From Mangifera indica (lineage: Eukaryota > Streptophyta > Magnoliopsida > Sapindales > Anacardiaceae): a stretch of 64,000 nucleotides of DNA. Below, one piece after another: positions 24,303-35,173 of this stretch; the stretch's first letter is position 1; each line of letters opens with the position of its first letter. A model generated the notes under the pieces. The model was not told the DNA's origin and did not search any database. It saw nothing but the letters and a program-made list of their open reading frames with translations. The position numbers and the translations under genes were made by a program. Where the stretch lies: NCBI RefSeq assembly GCF_011075055.1, contig NC_058151.1:5908251-5972250 (forward strand), read 5' to 3'.

Positions 24303-25750
24303 TGTAACACTTACAAATATGTTCAAGGGTATTCCAATCATTTTTCATTATATTTGAATTTGAAGTATTTGAAATTAAATAATTGTTTAGGAGGGAGGAC
24401 GAACAGGCACCATAAGATGGATGCCCATTCATGCCTTAAGATAGACAAATTCATCATTTTACATTGATTGTGTGAAAATGGTTAAATATGAAAGGGTGAA
24501 CAGAATGCACACCAATTCATCAGTTTAATGAATTTGAATTAGATAAAGAGTCAATTATCTGATAATTTCGGGGTATCTCTTTAGTTGCATAACTAAAGGA
24601 ACAACTGTCCATGCAATTGATATTGCAAAATAAAAAGGTAAACTATAGACTATTTGGTTCATTCATTCATCCTACATTCTAGTGTGCAAAAAAGTGTGAG
24701 TGAGATTTTGGGAGTAATCCGAGATGTTGAATACAACTTTGCCACGTGAAAATTGTGCTATCATCGGAAGAAAGGAAAATAGATGAATTTGCATTTGGTT
24801 CTAAGATGTATGAAGGATATATGTTATGTTGTTGCTTTTAGTCCTATGATTGAGTCTAATAGGAACTAGAGGTAGTGGATTATTGATTATGAATGTTAGG
24901 TGTTATTTTGCCATGGAAATTGATAATCAAGCATGATCCACATATTTAATTTAAATTTTGGAGTTTATTGAGTATGAAGAAACATGTTAAGTGTTTAGAG
25001 ACTTGTCTAGATGAATATACATGTATGGTTTGTAGTATTTTGGCTAGAAAACCTAGAAAATCATAGGTAAAAAAACTTTTAGACGCCAATGAATGCCCAT
25101 CCCTTCCTCAATGGATACTCATTCATCTTTGTTCAAAGAAAAAAGTCTTCATGCACTTAATGCACATTCGTTCTATGGGTCGACATGTATGGTCGTTCGA
25201 TATGGAACAAATGCTCGTTCATGGTATTTTAGGATGAAAAGTCTATACTAACAAACAATATGTCAATGTGGTACCCTCTTGTGATGGTCCCTTATCACCC
25301 TAGGAATTTGTCAATTTTGTAAAAGCAATTTTCATAAAGGAAAATTCCTAAATTTATTTACCTCCACATGGGTATCTCTTTTCGGTAAACTAGTCTCTAG
25401 ATAATTCACTCTAGTCTCTAAGCACTCCAATATAAGATTACCCCATCGAGCTATAGTTGCATTAATATAACTCTAGCAAGTCTTATGTACGGTGGACTCA
25501 ATCATAGTGGTATTTGTGATGAAAGGCTTGGTGGTAGGGTGCTTAGCAATCTAAGCAGATCTAAACTCTATTGTTAGGCCCTTAATAAGTGTGAGAGCAA
25601 TGACAAGAGAAACAACAACAAGGGAAGTAGATGTTATGATCAAAGGTAATGATGTTGAGGCTGAAGATTGGGTATCCAACATACCCTTGTACTTAACAGT
25701 GTCGTGATTGACTTATGTCTAAATAAAATATATTATATATTTATAATAAA
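24303..25750 (+). repeat. Probable Ty3/gypsy LTR fragment
   Basis: Begins TGTAACACTTACAAATATG and continues with GTTCAAGGGTATTCCAATC. This is similar to the start of the solo LTR at 40905 (TGTAACACTCAAAG, then GTCTAAGGGCATTTCAAT). The middle has repeated CATTCATC/CGTTC words. No matching GTGTTACA end was found, so the right limit is arbitrary and the piece is probably truncated. No gene is seen between 24290 and 26080. Confidence 0.45.
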
Positions 25751-26084
25751 TAATGAGTATTAATTAAAAATTGCTTACTGCATTTTTGTAAAAAATAGCT
25801 TTGATGTCATCATATCCTAAGATATCCCTAGTATACCATTTCCACATGCATGATTGTACTGAAAGTGACATATGATTCGTCCAGCTCTTCAGTGTGTAGT
25901 GTTTAGTATATCCAAAACTGCAATAACAACTTAAATGTGTCATTCGCAAATTGCTATCTTATTCTTGTTTATTTATTTTGTCAACCATATTAGATTAACC
26001 CTTAGATTTTGCCTATAAGCTTTGATAAAATTTGTTCAATATAGTTGGGCCATAGGTAGTCCCCTTGACGCCCCTAATCATTAG

Positions 26085-27285
26085 AAGACTTATTGCCACC
26101 CAAGGTTTAGTATATTACTAAACTCCTACTCGATAATTTTGAAAATTTGAATATTCACTCGTTAATTGTTAAAGTTAACAAAATCCATTAGTATTTAGGG
26201 TATAATCATCATTTAACATATAATATTAAAAAAAGTTTAAATTTTATCTCATTTTCTTATCTTAATTTTTAAAATGAATAATTTTCCCTTAACCTAAGTT
26301 TTGAGAATTGACATTTTCCCCCCAGGATTTAATTTGTTTCCTCCTTTTTGTGGTGACTTTTCTCTATCAGATCTTCCATACCTCCGCCTCCCAGTCGAAG
26401 ACTAATAAAAAAGACAATGGTGGTTGAAGATGAATCGAAGAAGTGTTTGTTTACCTATATAGTTATACTGCCTCCGCTTTCTTTCTTGGATATCTGGTCC
26501 AAGTCTCTGCAGCCAAAGAACAAACACTTAATTGTCAGTAGCACAAAGAAAAACCCATGTGTAAATCAAGTAAAAGAACGTAAAAAACTAACCAATAAAG
26601 CCAATGTAAAGAAACACCTTAACAAGCATTAGAGCATCTAACACATCTTCGTCCAGAGAAGCCACTTTACCATCCCCAATAAACCGCAAAAAGAAAATTG
26701 AAAATTTTAAACTTTATTTGGCAAAATCTCATGGAGTCAATTTTAGTAATAAAATGAAACTGGGATTGTACTTAAGGATATGTTTTATTTGACAAGTGGA
26801 GAAGGTGGCAAGTTTCATGTCCCAATGGACAGCGTGCTTGGCCTCTAGCTCGTGCTTCTTCTGATTGAGGCTTTTCTTTAGCTTGGATCGAAGCATGGGT
26901 TGACAAATCGATAAAACACACAACTCATGCTTTGATTTATCTTCAATCGTGATTGTCATCTTTGATTCCCCTTGGGCTGGGAGGTAAGAGGGGGCATCAA
27001 TAAAGAAGACAATATGAAAGGTTGATCAGTTGGAGAAAGGTCATAAAAAAAAAAAGAAAATGAATAAAATTTAAAAAGGAAAATATAAATTTTTGAAACA
27101 GAATTGATTAATTTTTAAAATTAAGATAGAAAAAATGAAATAAAATTTTAATTTTTTAATATTATTTATTAAATAATAATTATATTTTAATATTAAAAAA
27201 TTTTATTAATTTTAATTATTGATATATAAATATTTAAAATTTTAAAATCCAGTAAGCCTAAACTTGGATGAAAATAAGTCTTTTA
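26085..27285. mobile_element. Mutator-like element with about 200-bp terminal inverted repeats
   Basis: The left arm (about 26085-26285) and the reverse complement of the right arm (about 27285-27095) align over their length. Landmarks are AAGACTTATT(GCC/TTC)A(C/T)CCAAG at the tips and TTAATATTAAA...TTTATTTCATTTT...TATCTTAATTTT near the inner ends. Long inverted repeats of this kind are typical of Mutator-like elements. The 0.8-kb interior has no transposase. It contains short open frames on both strands (26417-26632 +, 26959-26729 -) that I do not recognise and that could be captured gene pieces. No target duplication could be fixed. Confidence 0.65.
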
Positions 27286-27462
27286 GCGTTGATACAATTA
27301 TTAAACAAAACGTATGGTCTAAAATTAATCACACAAAATATAGATGTAAAATGATGGGACACTGCCGTCCGCGGCATCCTTTGTTGTACTTTATAAAAAA
27401 AAAAAAAACCTAAGGCCTTTTAAGTGTTCAGGTCACTCCGACTCCTACTCACAAAGCAGAAA
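27286..27462 (+). other. Presumed promoter/5' UTR of the hydrolase gene
   Basis: A 177-bp gap between the Mutator-like element and the start codon. A poly-A run at about 27398-27409 is visible, but no certain TATA box. The transposon therefore lies very close to the promoter. Confidence 0.4.
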
Positions 27463-30400
27463 ATGGAGACAAAGCCTACAGAGATCAGTAGCTCTAAGAT
27501 GTTCGGTGGTTTCAACAAAAGATATAAACATTTCAGCCCAACAATGGGCTGTTCCATGACTTTCCACATCTATTTCCCTCCTTCTCCCTCTCCTTCTCAC
27601 AAATTCCCTGTAACTATTTTTTTTTCTCTTTTTCTGTTAATCTCATGCATTCAGGCTCACCCATACGATGTTTTCACTTAATATTTAATCTCCAATATGA
27701 AACGCTTGAACTTGGCTCTTTTATCCTTTAAAATCGGTTAGGGTTTTACTGTTCTCAAATGGGTTTTATTGTTGTTGTGAAAACTGAAAATGTATAATAT
27801 TTATATGTCCCTTAATTAATATTCGGATCAATTATTTCAATTACTAGTATTTGCTTAATTTTTCTTATTTTTTTAATTGAAATTCATAATTTTGTGAACT
27901 TGATATCTCATAAGCGTCAATTATTGATGATCGGTGCTATTATCTATTTGGGACTTTCAGTTAAGTTTTCTTTTGGGGTTTTTTCACATGGATTGCTTGA
28001 CTTCTATATTAAGCTGGTTGTGATTGGTTCACCGGTTGTATAGCGTCTGTATTCTTGGAATTTACTCTTTATTTTTCTTCTATTTTGAAAATTTGGTCTA
28101 CTTTTATACTCTTTTCAACGGTAATATATCCTACTTTTAGGTGTATATGGTTAAATGAGAACTCTCGTCTTACAGATCCGGAGAGACGAAAGATAAAATG
28201 TGTTAATCTATTTTGATTTATTTAAATTGTTATCTAGATTAAAAATGCGTGGAAGCACATTCTGGTGTGTTGGTTTTTATGATATTATATTCTAATCCTA
28301 TTGCTTTCATTGATGATTAGGTACTTTACTGGCTCTCAGGGCTTACCTGCACCGATGAGAACTTTATTATTAAGTCAGGAGCTCAGCGTGCTGCTTCAGC
28401 TGAGGGTGTTGCTCTTGTTGCCCCTGATACATCTCCAAGTCAGTCTTCACTCCCTAAGTCATTTGCTTTTTTAAAAGCAGTTCCACTACTATTCAATCCT
28501 ATTGTTCATTTGTAGATTCCCAATTTGGTTGCAATTATATTCTTCCCTGTTTTTCCTTTATTTCAATTTGTGATGTGGATCAGCTTTAGCTTGTTTGTGC
28601 TCTATTCAAGTGGGAATACCCAAATGCTCTGTCCAAGTATTCTGGTCATTAAAAAAGTGTGATTATATTATAAAAGTTCAACGTCCCCAGCATAATTCAT
28701 AACTTTTTCCACTATTAAATATTGTCTCTTTTTTAGCATGAATGGAGCTTTATGAAATTTTTTTGGTTTTAATGTAAATCAACCGTTAATTCTGAAGGCT
28801 TTAAATTCCCTTGTTCTGTTCTCCAGCTAAGTATTGTTTGAAGGGCAAGTGAACCATATAAAGCCTCTAAATTTGTTTGTTATCAGTCCATTGCAGAATT
28901 GGCCAAGATAGCCTCAAAATTTTGATCATCTAGCCATCTATCCTAATAAGAAAATTATAGAGGAAAATTAAAACATCTTTGTTAGGATGTTTTGTTGCAC
29001 ACTTATATTAATGTTGTTAACTCTGCTTAAGTTCTCTTCTTGTGGTCATTTGTGCTGCCTCTCATCGGTATTGACTTCATATGATTATTGATTGTTCTGC
29101 AGGAGGCCTGAATGTGGAAGGAGAGGCAGATAGCTGGGATTTTGGTGTAGGTATGCATTATGGGGCTTAAAATCTTTTACTTTTTGACTTTATATTTATC
29201 CGTACTTAGGGCTTTATTGTCTAATTGTTATTGATTTTAATAGAATGGTTTGATTTACATGTGAATAATTTATCTCAACTTGGGATACCACCATAATAAC
29301 AAATATGGCGTGATTTATCTTTTTGATTTGCAATATCAACGACCCTAATATGAAATTATCCTTCTTTACCCTGCTCTAATTGCTTGCTGTTATAAGTTGG
29401 ACTTGATACATTTTTTTTCAACTTCGAACTCTTAGAGAAGAGAAGAAAGAAAGAAAGAACAAAAAAGGTTTGGAGCATGGTCTTGGTTCCTGTTTGTGCT
29501 CAGGCATGAGGGGAACCTGTGAAGCAGCATTATTTCTTCCATAAAAAATTTACAATGAGCTTACATGTGCACTAATTTCTGTTATTCTTCTTTTCAATCA
29601 ATCATACTTCCTAATGCTTGTTAACATGGCCAAGCTTATTATTAAGGATCAAGCTTTTGAGTTGCAATTTTTGGAGCTCAGTGATATTTTTCTCTTTTTG
29701 TTTGTTTGTTTTGTTCAAATAGGTGCTGGATTTTATCTTAATGCTACACAGGAGAAGTGGAAAAACTGGCGTATGTATGATTATGTTGTCAAGGAGTTGC
29801 CCAAACTCCTGAGTGAAAATTTTCCGCTGCTTGATACATCCAAATCATCCATATCTGGTCACTCTATGGGTGGGCATGGTGCTTTGACAATCTATCTGAA
29901 AAACCTTGACAAGTACAAGGTTGTTGATTCTGATATTTTTGTCCTATGACCAAGGAGATTTTAGATTCAGTATTTATCACCATACAGTAGTTCTGCAATT
30001 TGTTTTAGTTGATCTTTTGGAATCATAATGTTGGATGCAAGTAGATTATCTCACTTTAGTTTTCATATGGATGGACTGTAATTGATAGTTTATCATTCTG
30101 AGATCACACCTTCATGTTACTCCGGTTGTCAATTCACTTGTTTTTGTTTATTGATCTTTTTCAGTCAGTATCTGCCTTTGCACCTATTGCCAATCCTATA
30201 AACTGTCCCTGGGGCCAGAAGGCTTTCACAAATTATCTTGGTAGCAATAAAGCTGAGTGGGAGGTAAGGTTCTGAGTGCTGTGAGCATTACACAAGGTGC
30301 TTTAATTGTGATTAATGAAATTTTGGAAATGCAGGAATATGATGCCACTTCCCTTGTTTTGAAGAACGTCAATGTGTCTGCTACCATTTTGATTGATCAG

Positions 30401-30828
30401 GTAAGGCTGTGATGTCTTCCATTTCAAAGTTCACTAGGCATGATACAGAAGGTTGTCTGTTTGAAACTTCTATTCATAGCCTAAAGTCTTATATATTTAT
30501 TTATTTTTTTAACTTTTGCTATGCTCTCTTGATATATCTTCAGATACAGTATCTTCTCCTGAACTCGGGAAAGTCAAGATCCCTGTGTTTCCTCCCGGCT
30601 TTCATATAACTTCACTCATCTTGTAATCTGCTAATTGAACTTGTGCAGGGAGAGGATGACAAATTTGTGCAGGAGCAGCTATTGCCACACAAGTTTGAGG
30701 AAGCATGCAGGAGTGCTAAGGTTCCTCTCTTATTGCGACTACAGCCTGGTTATGATCATTCATACTTTTTCATTTCCACATTCATTGATGATCACATCCG
30801 CCATCATGCTCAAGCTCTTAATATGTAA
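27463..30828 (+). CDS. SFGH: S-formylglutathione hydrolase, seven exons
   Basis: Exons 27463-27609, 28321-28438, 29103-29150, 29723-29919, 30165-30263, 30335-30400 and 30649-30828 join in frame through GT-AG introns to 284 codons, the usual family length. This esterase-D family alpha/beta hydrolase cleaves S-formylglutathione to formate and glutathione. It is the last step of glutathione-dependent formaldehyde detoxification in the cytosol. Visible features are [15 protein letters not shown] with the oxyanion-hole region, [27 protein letters not shown], the nucleophile elbow [10 protein letters not shown] (Ser152), [10 protein letters not shown] (candidate acid Asp229) and GYDHSYFF (His262). 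All triad positions are therefore present. The start MET at 27463 gives the expected N-terminus, and no in-frame ATG lies closer upstream. The gene is intact; introns are AT-rich and free of recognisable transposons. Confidence 0.97.
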
Positions 30829-31595
30829 TTGCATGAGTTCATGTTATTTTGAGAATCTGGAGCTCTAGATGCTATGCTGAGGAAGCATGGACTATTTGCC
30901 TCTATTGCGTTTATTTTGTGTGTGTGTGTGTGTGTGTTAGTGCTTTTGGAAAATGTGAAATGAGTATTCTTCAATACACATAGTTGTGTATTGAGATAAT
31001 GATATCATATTACAATATTTATTTATTATTAGCCAAAATGCTATGACCAAAACAGACTGGTTTCGACAAACCAGGGATGCAACAATCAAATTAATTTGAA
31101 ACGTGCTTAACAAACTAATTGCTCTTTATTCTTCCCGTAGCATATCCACAGCAAGGGAAAGTAATGTGTATTATGGTATTGAATTACTTTGATTTTGTTT
31201 TCTAATAAAAATCTCATTTATCGTAACCAATATATTATTTCTAGTGAGTAGAGATTTGGTTAATGAAAGTAAAAAGAATGGTCAAATATTGATCAGTTTA
31301 GATGAACCACTTATCAGTGCCGATTAATGGAGGTCAAATATTAAAATTATATGGTAATGTTGATTCATTAGCATATATATATATATATATATATATATTG
31401 CCTCTTTTTGACTGCATATTCAAGGTGGGGTGCATAGGGTTTAACTTAACATGATCAGATGGGAAGTGAGGGAGGCTGAGTTGCTGCTGTTGAGTGTAAT
31501 TGGTATACGGCCTTGCCTTTCATCATCCCACACCAACACATTATTAATATTGTCGTATTCAATTGCAGGTTGATGTAGGCGGACCATAATTCTAT
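30829..31595. other. 3' flank of the hydrolase gene with microsatellites
   Basis: Includes the 3' UTR, a (TG)n run at 30917-30937 and an (AT)n run at 31373-31398. No gene is recognised. Confidence 0.6.
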
Positions 31596-31755
31596 CAATA
31601 TAATCATGTCAATTAGGTATACAGATAATATGTTATTATGTGATAAAGTAATTTTATATTAAAAATGAAATAACATATAATCATATAAGAATATATTATC
31701 TGTATATTTAATTATGTACTTATATATATATATATATATATATATAGTATTACTC
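31596..31755. mobile_element. MITE, 160 bp, perfect 9-bp target duplication (family M, copy 2)
   Basis: Flanked by TAATTCTAT at 31587-31595 and 31756-31764. The arms are inverted: AATTAGGTATACAGATAATAT on the left, and TAATTAAATATACAGATAAT in reverse complement on the right. It starts CAATA and ends AGTATTACTC, as in copy 1 (AATATTGCTC) and copy 3 (AGTATTTCTC). A (TA)n run at 31721-31746 has grown inside the right arm. Confidence 0.88.
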
Positions 31756-31764
31756 TAATTCTAT

Positions 31765-32401
31765 ACCTTTATTTTGCATAGTCCTCATCTCTTACACACA
31801 TCATATACGACCACCGACATTAATGATTAAAATTGTAACACTCCTTGACAACAGGCTCAAGAAATTCAAAATCACAGACAAATCTAACCTAATCCTTCAG
31901 TGATATTAAAAGTAGCCAAACGGAGAAAAAAATAAGAAACATCATTGCAACCTTGAGGTTATCATAACTTGCAAACGCAACCACCATTAACTTGACCAGA
32001 TCCAACTGAATTACTCAGGGCACTGGAGAATTCTTCTGATCTAAGCCTGTCTGTCAAAATCATTATATTTAATAATGATATGTCTAGATTTTTCTTGTTG
32101 TGTTCCTTATTAAGCTAAGCGTGATATGATATCCATAGGTCGTTAACAACCATGAGTAGTTTAATTAAGTGATTATGCTAGTGATCTTCTCAAATAAGGT
32201 CTAAGATTCGATTTTCTAGAGATACAAATCTGGCAATAAACAAGTTTTTTGCTTTCAAAAGATAACTACCTTTAGTATAAGCTCCAGTTTAAAGTTGAAT
32301 TTCTTAAAGCAAATTTGGGTGTAACCCTTAAAAAGTAACAAACAGTAAAGTCTACCAAACACAATCCTATCAAAATACAAGTATGAAATGTCAAAACCTC
32401 C
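31765..32401. other. Non-repetitive stretch with a possible terminal exon on the - strand
   Basis: The only coding-like piece is on the - strand at 32050-31962. After a good acceptor (TTTTGACAG) it reads RLRSEEFSSALSNSVGSGQ and stops after 29 codons. I do not recognise it, and no upstream exon was found. The rest is plain AT-rich sequence. Confidence 0.25.
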
Positions 32402-32409
32402 ATCCTATA

Positions 32410-32740
32410 TAGGGTTGGACTCGAACCGAGCATGCTTGAGCTTGGCTCGGACGAGCCCGAAACGAGCCGGCCCTAGTCGAGTTCAAGCTCGAGCTCGAGC
32501 TACTCGCCAGATTTTCTAATTAAAAATTTTAATACAAAACGACATCGTTTGAACCAATATGTATTAAAATGATGTCGTTTTAATAACGAAAAACGAGCCG
32601 AATTAGATTCGAACCGAGCTCGAGTTTGGCTTTCACGAGCTCGACGAGCTTGAACTCGAATTCGAGTTCAACTATATGTGAACCAAGCTGAGCTCAAACT
32701 CAAGCGAGCTCGAGCTCGATTTGGCTCGAATCCAGCTCTA
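32410..32740. mobile_element. hAT-type MITE, 331 bp, perfect 8-bp target duplication (family H, copy 2)
   Basis: Flanked by ATCCTATA at 32402-32409 and 32741-32748. Ends are TAGGGTTGGACTCGAACC and, reversed, TAGAGCTGGATTCGAGCC. The interior is rich in GAGCTCGAGC and has a central inverted pair (aaacgacatcgttt / aatgatgtcgtttta). It landed beside the INO80 fragment, just past its last recognisable exon. Confidence 0.88.
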
Positions 32741-32810
32741 ATCCTATACCACACCTTCATCTCTAGTATTCATTATATCTTCCCAAGATGCATCACCTTC
32801 AACATCCAAC

Positions 32811-33198
32811 TGTATAGGAACCTAGTTATCTTCGAGCAAACTGCTAATACACAACTCCAGTGCAAGTTCATGAGACTAAAATATTCATCACAAACTCTTA
32901 ATACGAAAATGAAAATGTAGCAAAATAAGGGAATACTCAAATTTGGCTAATATAAGAGGCCAAGGCTCTCCACAAAAACAAAGTCTCAATACAAATTTTT
33001 TCAAAATAATTCTCTCTCCTCATACCCTTTTACATTTGCTATTTTATGCAAAATTTCATAATTGACTATTCGTTCTCTCCACTCACAATTTGCCACATAT
33101 CACATTTGAATTGCTGAAATTGAAGATTCTGGATCACTCTAGTTGTATTTCTCTTGTATTCCCCTCCTTTGGTCTTGCCAGCATAAAGGTTTCTATCA
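32811..33198 (-). repeat. 3' LTR of the non-autonomous element
   Basis: Repeats 34785-35173 with shared blocks such as ttcatcacaaactcttaata, ctctccacaaaa, aaatttcataattgact and gttgtatttctcttgtatt. Adjacent purine tract at 33199-33212. Confidence 0.85.
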
Positions 33199-33429
33199 TT
33201 CCCTCCCCACTCAATCTCAGCTTTTCCTCAAGATGAAAATTAAAAACAACTCTTCAACAACCATTCACAACCAATGCACACCTAAGTCAAGCAAACCCTC
33301 TCTAATTTCAATCAAGCCATTTCCAGTAGTTGAATATCTTGCACTACCCAAATGCATGGAAACCATGGCTCCTAGAGCATCAATATTAGCAGAAAGCTCA
33401 ACGTCCCAATTATCCACAACATGCACATA

Positions 33430-34140
33430 AAAAATTTTGAGTAGCTACCTAGGTGGTGCAACAAAATTGGGTTGGTTTTTAAAGGAGTGAACAAGTTGTA
33501 TAAAGGGGAATTTTATTTGGAGTGATTTAAGGTGATGGGCTAGGTTGGTTGGACTTGATTTAAGGTGTCTTTAGAGTTGGATGAGAGAGTTTGGGATAGG
33601 ATGTATTACATCTGAGTTGATGTAAGCCCATTAGGTTTTGGGTCGGGCTTAGGTTTGGGTTATTATTGGAAGATTTTGAGTTGGAAATAAGATGAATTAG
33701 GTTGTGTTTGGCTAGGTTGTGGAGAGGGATTTAATTGGTTTGAGATTTAATAAGTATGATAGAAATTGGGTTAGGTGTTGAATAATAATTGGGTTGGGGT
33801 GACATGGGTTTTTGTTAGGATATTTTGGGTTTGGTTGCTAAGCATTAGGCCATCCCAATTTGGGTCAGGCCTAGTAGTTGGGCTTGATTTTGAATGGATT
33901 AAGAGATGCTTTGTGTTGGAATCATTGGGTGTGGGTGTGATTAGGTATTGGATTATTGGGCTAGGGTTAATAATAGTAGATTTGGGTTTAGGGTTTTGGT
34001 AAGTTGGGTATAGGCAGTTGAATATTGGATTGGGTTTAGAAATGTTGTGATTTGTTTAGGCTGAATGGAATTTTGAGCTACCTATATATTGGGCTTGGGT
34101 TTGGGATTTGGTTATTGGATTGTTAAACTGGCTCGGGTCA
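33430..34140. other. Strand-asymmetric G/T-rich interior of the non-autonomous element
   Basis: The + strand is rich in TTGGG, GGGTTTGGG and TTGGGCTTG words and very poor in C; the complementary strand is C/A-rich (CCAAACCCAAGCCC). Apparent open frames here (e.g. 33775-34002) are by-products of the composition. No domain is seen. Confidence 0.7.
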
Positions 34141-34784
34141 CTTTGGATACCTTCTTCTTCTTCCATTTTCTCGGCTTCCTCAGCCTCTTATCTCTTCCAG
34201 TTTGAATTCTCCTCATTTAGAAACCAAGAAATCAGGTGTCTCAATGGATTTCAACATCTTGATCTCATCGGAGTTGTCCAATTTTTTGTTGTATCTTGTC
34301 TGCATAATATTTTGGACTTCTTTCCTATTGGATTTATTGTCAGTTCAGAATACACAGGAAGCTCTTGTTGTCATGAGCCCTGGTCAAGTTGTGGGTTCAT
34401 CTCCATCGTCGTTGATCTTGGATATGGATGATTGGATGAAGATTCACTGTCAAGTAGCCAAGCCTTCTGTTGTAACAAAGGATGGTTTACGATGATTGTT
34501 AGTGAGTTGCAAGTCAACTCAATAGATCTCCATTTCACCTCTTTAGCCATTTATTCTTTAATTTCATGCATAATCTCAAGTCGTCCATCTAATCGAGTGT
34601 CTTGCTTTTTTATCTGTGCAATCATCTTGTCCAGTTGTTCGTTCACTGATACTATTTTTACTACACTTGCTCTAGTTCACTGACATTCGTTCAACCAGTC
34701 CATGATACGTCTGTTCTACCTCACTAACATGAACTTTCATCCTTGTTAAAAACTTACCCAAAATCGAGACTTTGATACTATTTT

Positions 34785-35173
34785 TGTTAGAAACTTGGTT
34801 ATTTTTTGACAAACTCCTAATACAAAACTCCAGTGCTAGTTCACGAGAGTAAAATATTCATCACAAACTCTTAATACGAATCATGAAAATGTAGCAAAAT
34901 AAAGGAATACTCAAATCTAGCTAATATGAGAGGTTAGTGCTCTCCACAAAATAAACTCTCAATACAAATTTTTTTCAGATAATTCTCTTTGCCTTACACC
35001 CCTCTACATTTACTATTTTATACAAAATTTCATAATTGACTCTTCATTCTCTCCATTCACAACTTGCCACATGTCACCTATTTGAATTGCTGAAATTGAA
35101 GAATTTGGACCACCTAGTTGTATTTCTCTTGTATTTCCCTTTCTCAGTCCTGCCTGCATAAAAGTTTCTATCA
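34785..35173 (-). repeat. 5' LTR of the non-autonomous element
   Basis: Partner of 32811-33198. It ends TTTCTAACA followed by AAAA and the primer-site-like sequence. Its start, TGATAGAAAC, directly follows the INO80 codons for T-R-G-I. Confidence 0.85.

Larger units (their letters stand above)
32811..35173 (-). mobile_element. Short non-autonomous LTR retrotransposon inside the INO80 exon
   Basis: Direct repeats of about 388 bp (32811-33198 and 34785-35173) flank a 1.6-kb interior. On the - strand the LTRs start TGATAGAAAC and end CTAACA/CTATACA. Next to the 5' LTR is a primer-site-like TAGTATCAAAGTC (34780-34768). Next to the 3' LTR is a purine tract GAGTGGGGAGGGAA (33212-33199). There is no protease, integrase or RT, so it must have moved using proteins of another element (TRIM/LARD-like by structure). 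Flanking bases (tatat / gttgg on the - strand) do not form a clean duplication. Confidence 0.8.

Noticed and set aside
26417..26632. 71-codon + strand frame as an independent small gene
   Set aside because: It lies wholly inside the Mutator-like element, is not recognised, and lacks any supporting context.
32440..32740. tRNA gene suggested by GGCTCGAATCC near 32723
   Set aside because: The string is the inverted terminal repeat of the hAT-type MITE; no cloverleaf partner was found.
33775..34683. Overlapping 75-107 codon + strand frames, hydrophobic, as membrane proteins
   Set aside because: They come from T/G-rich composition inside a non-autonomous LTR element and do not agree with each other in frame.
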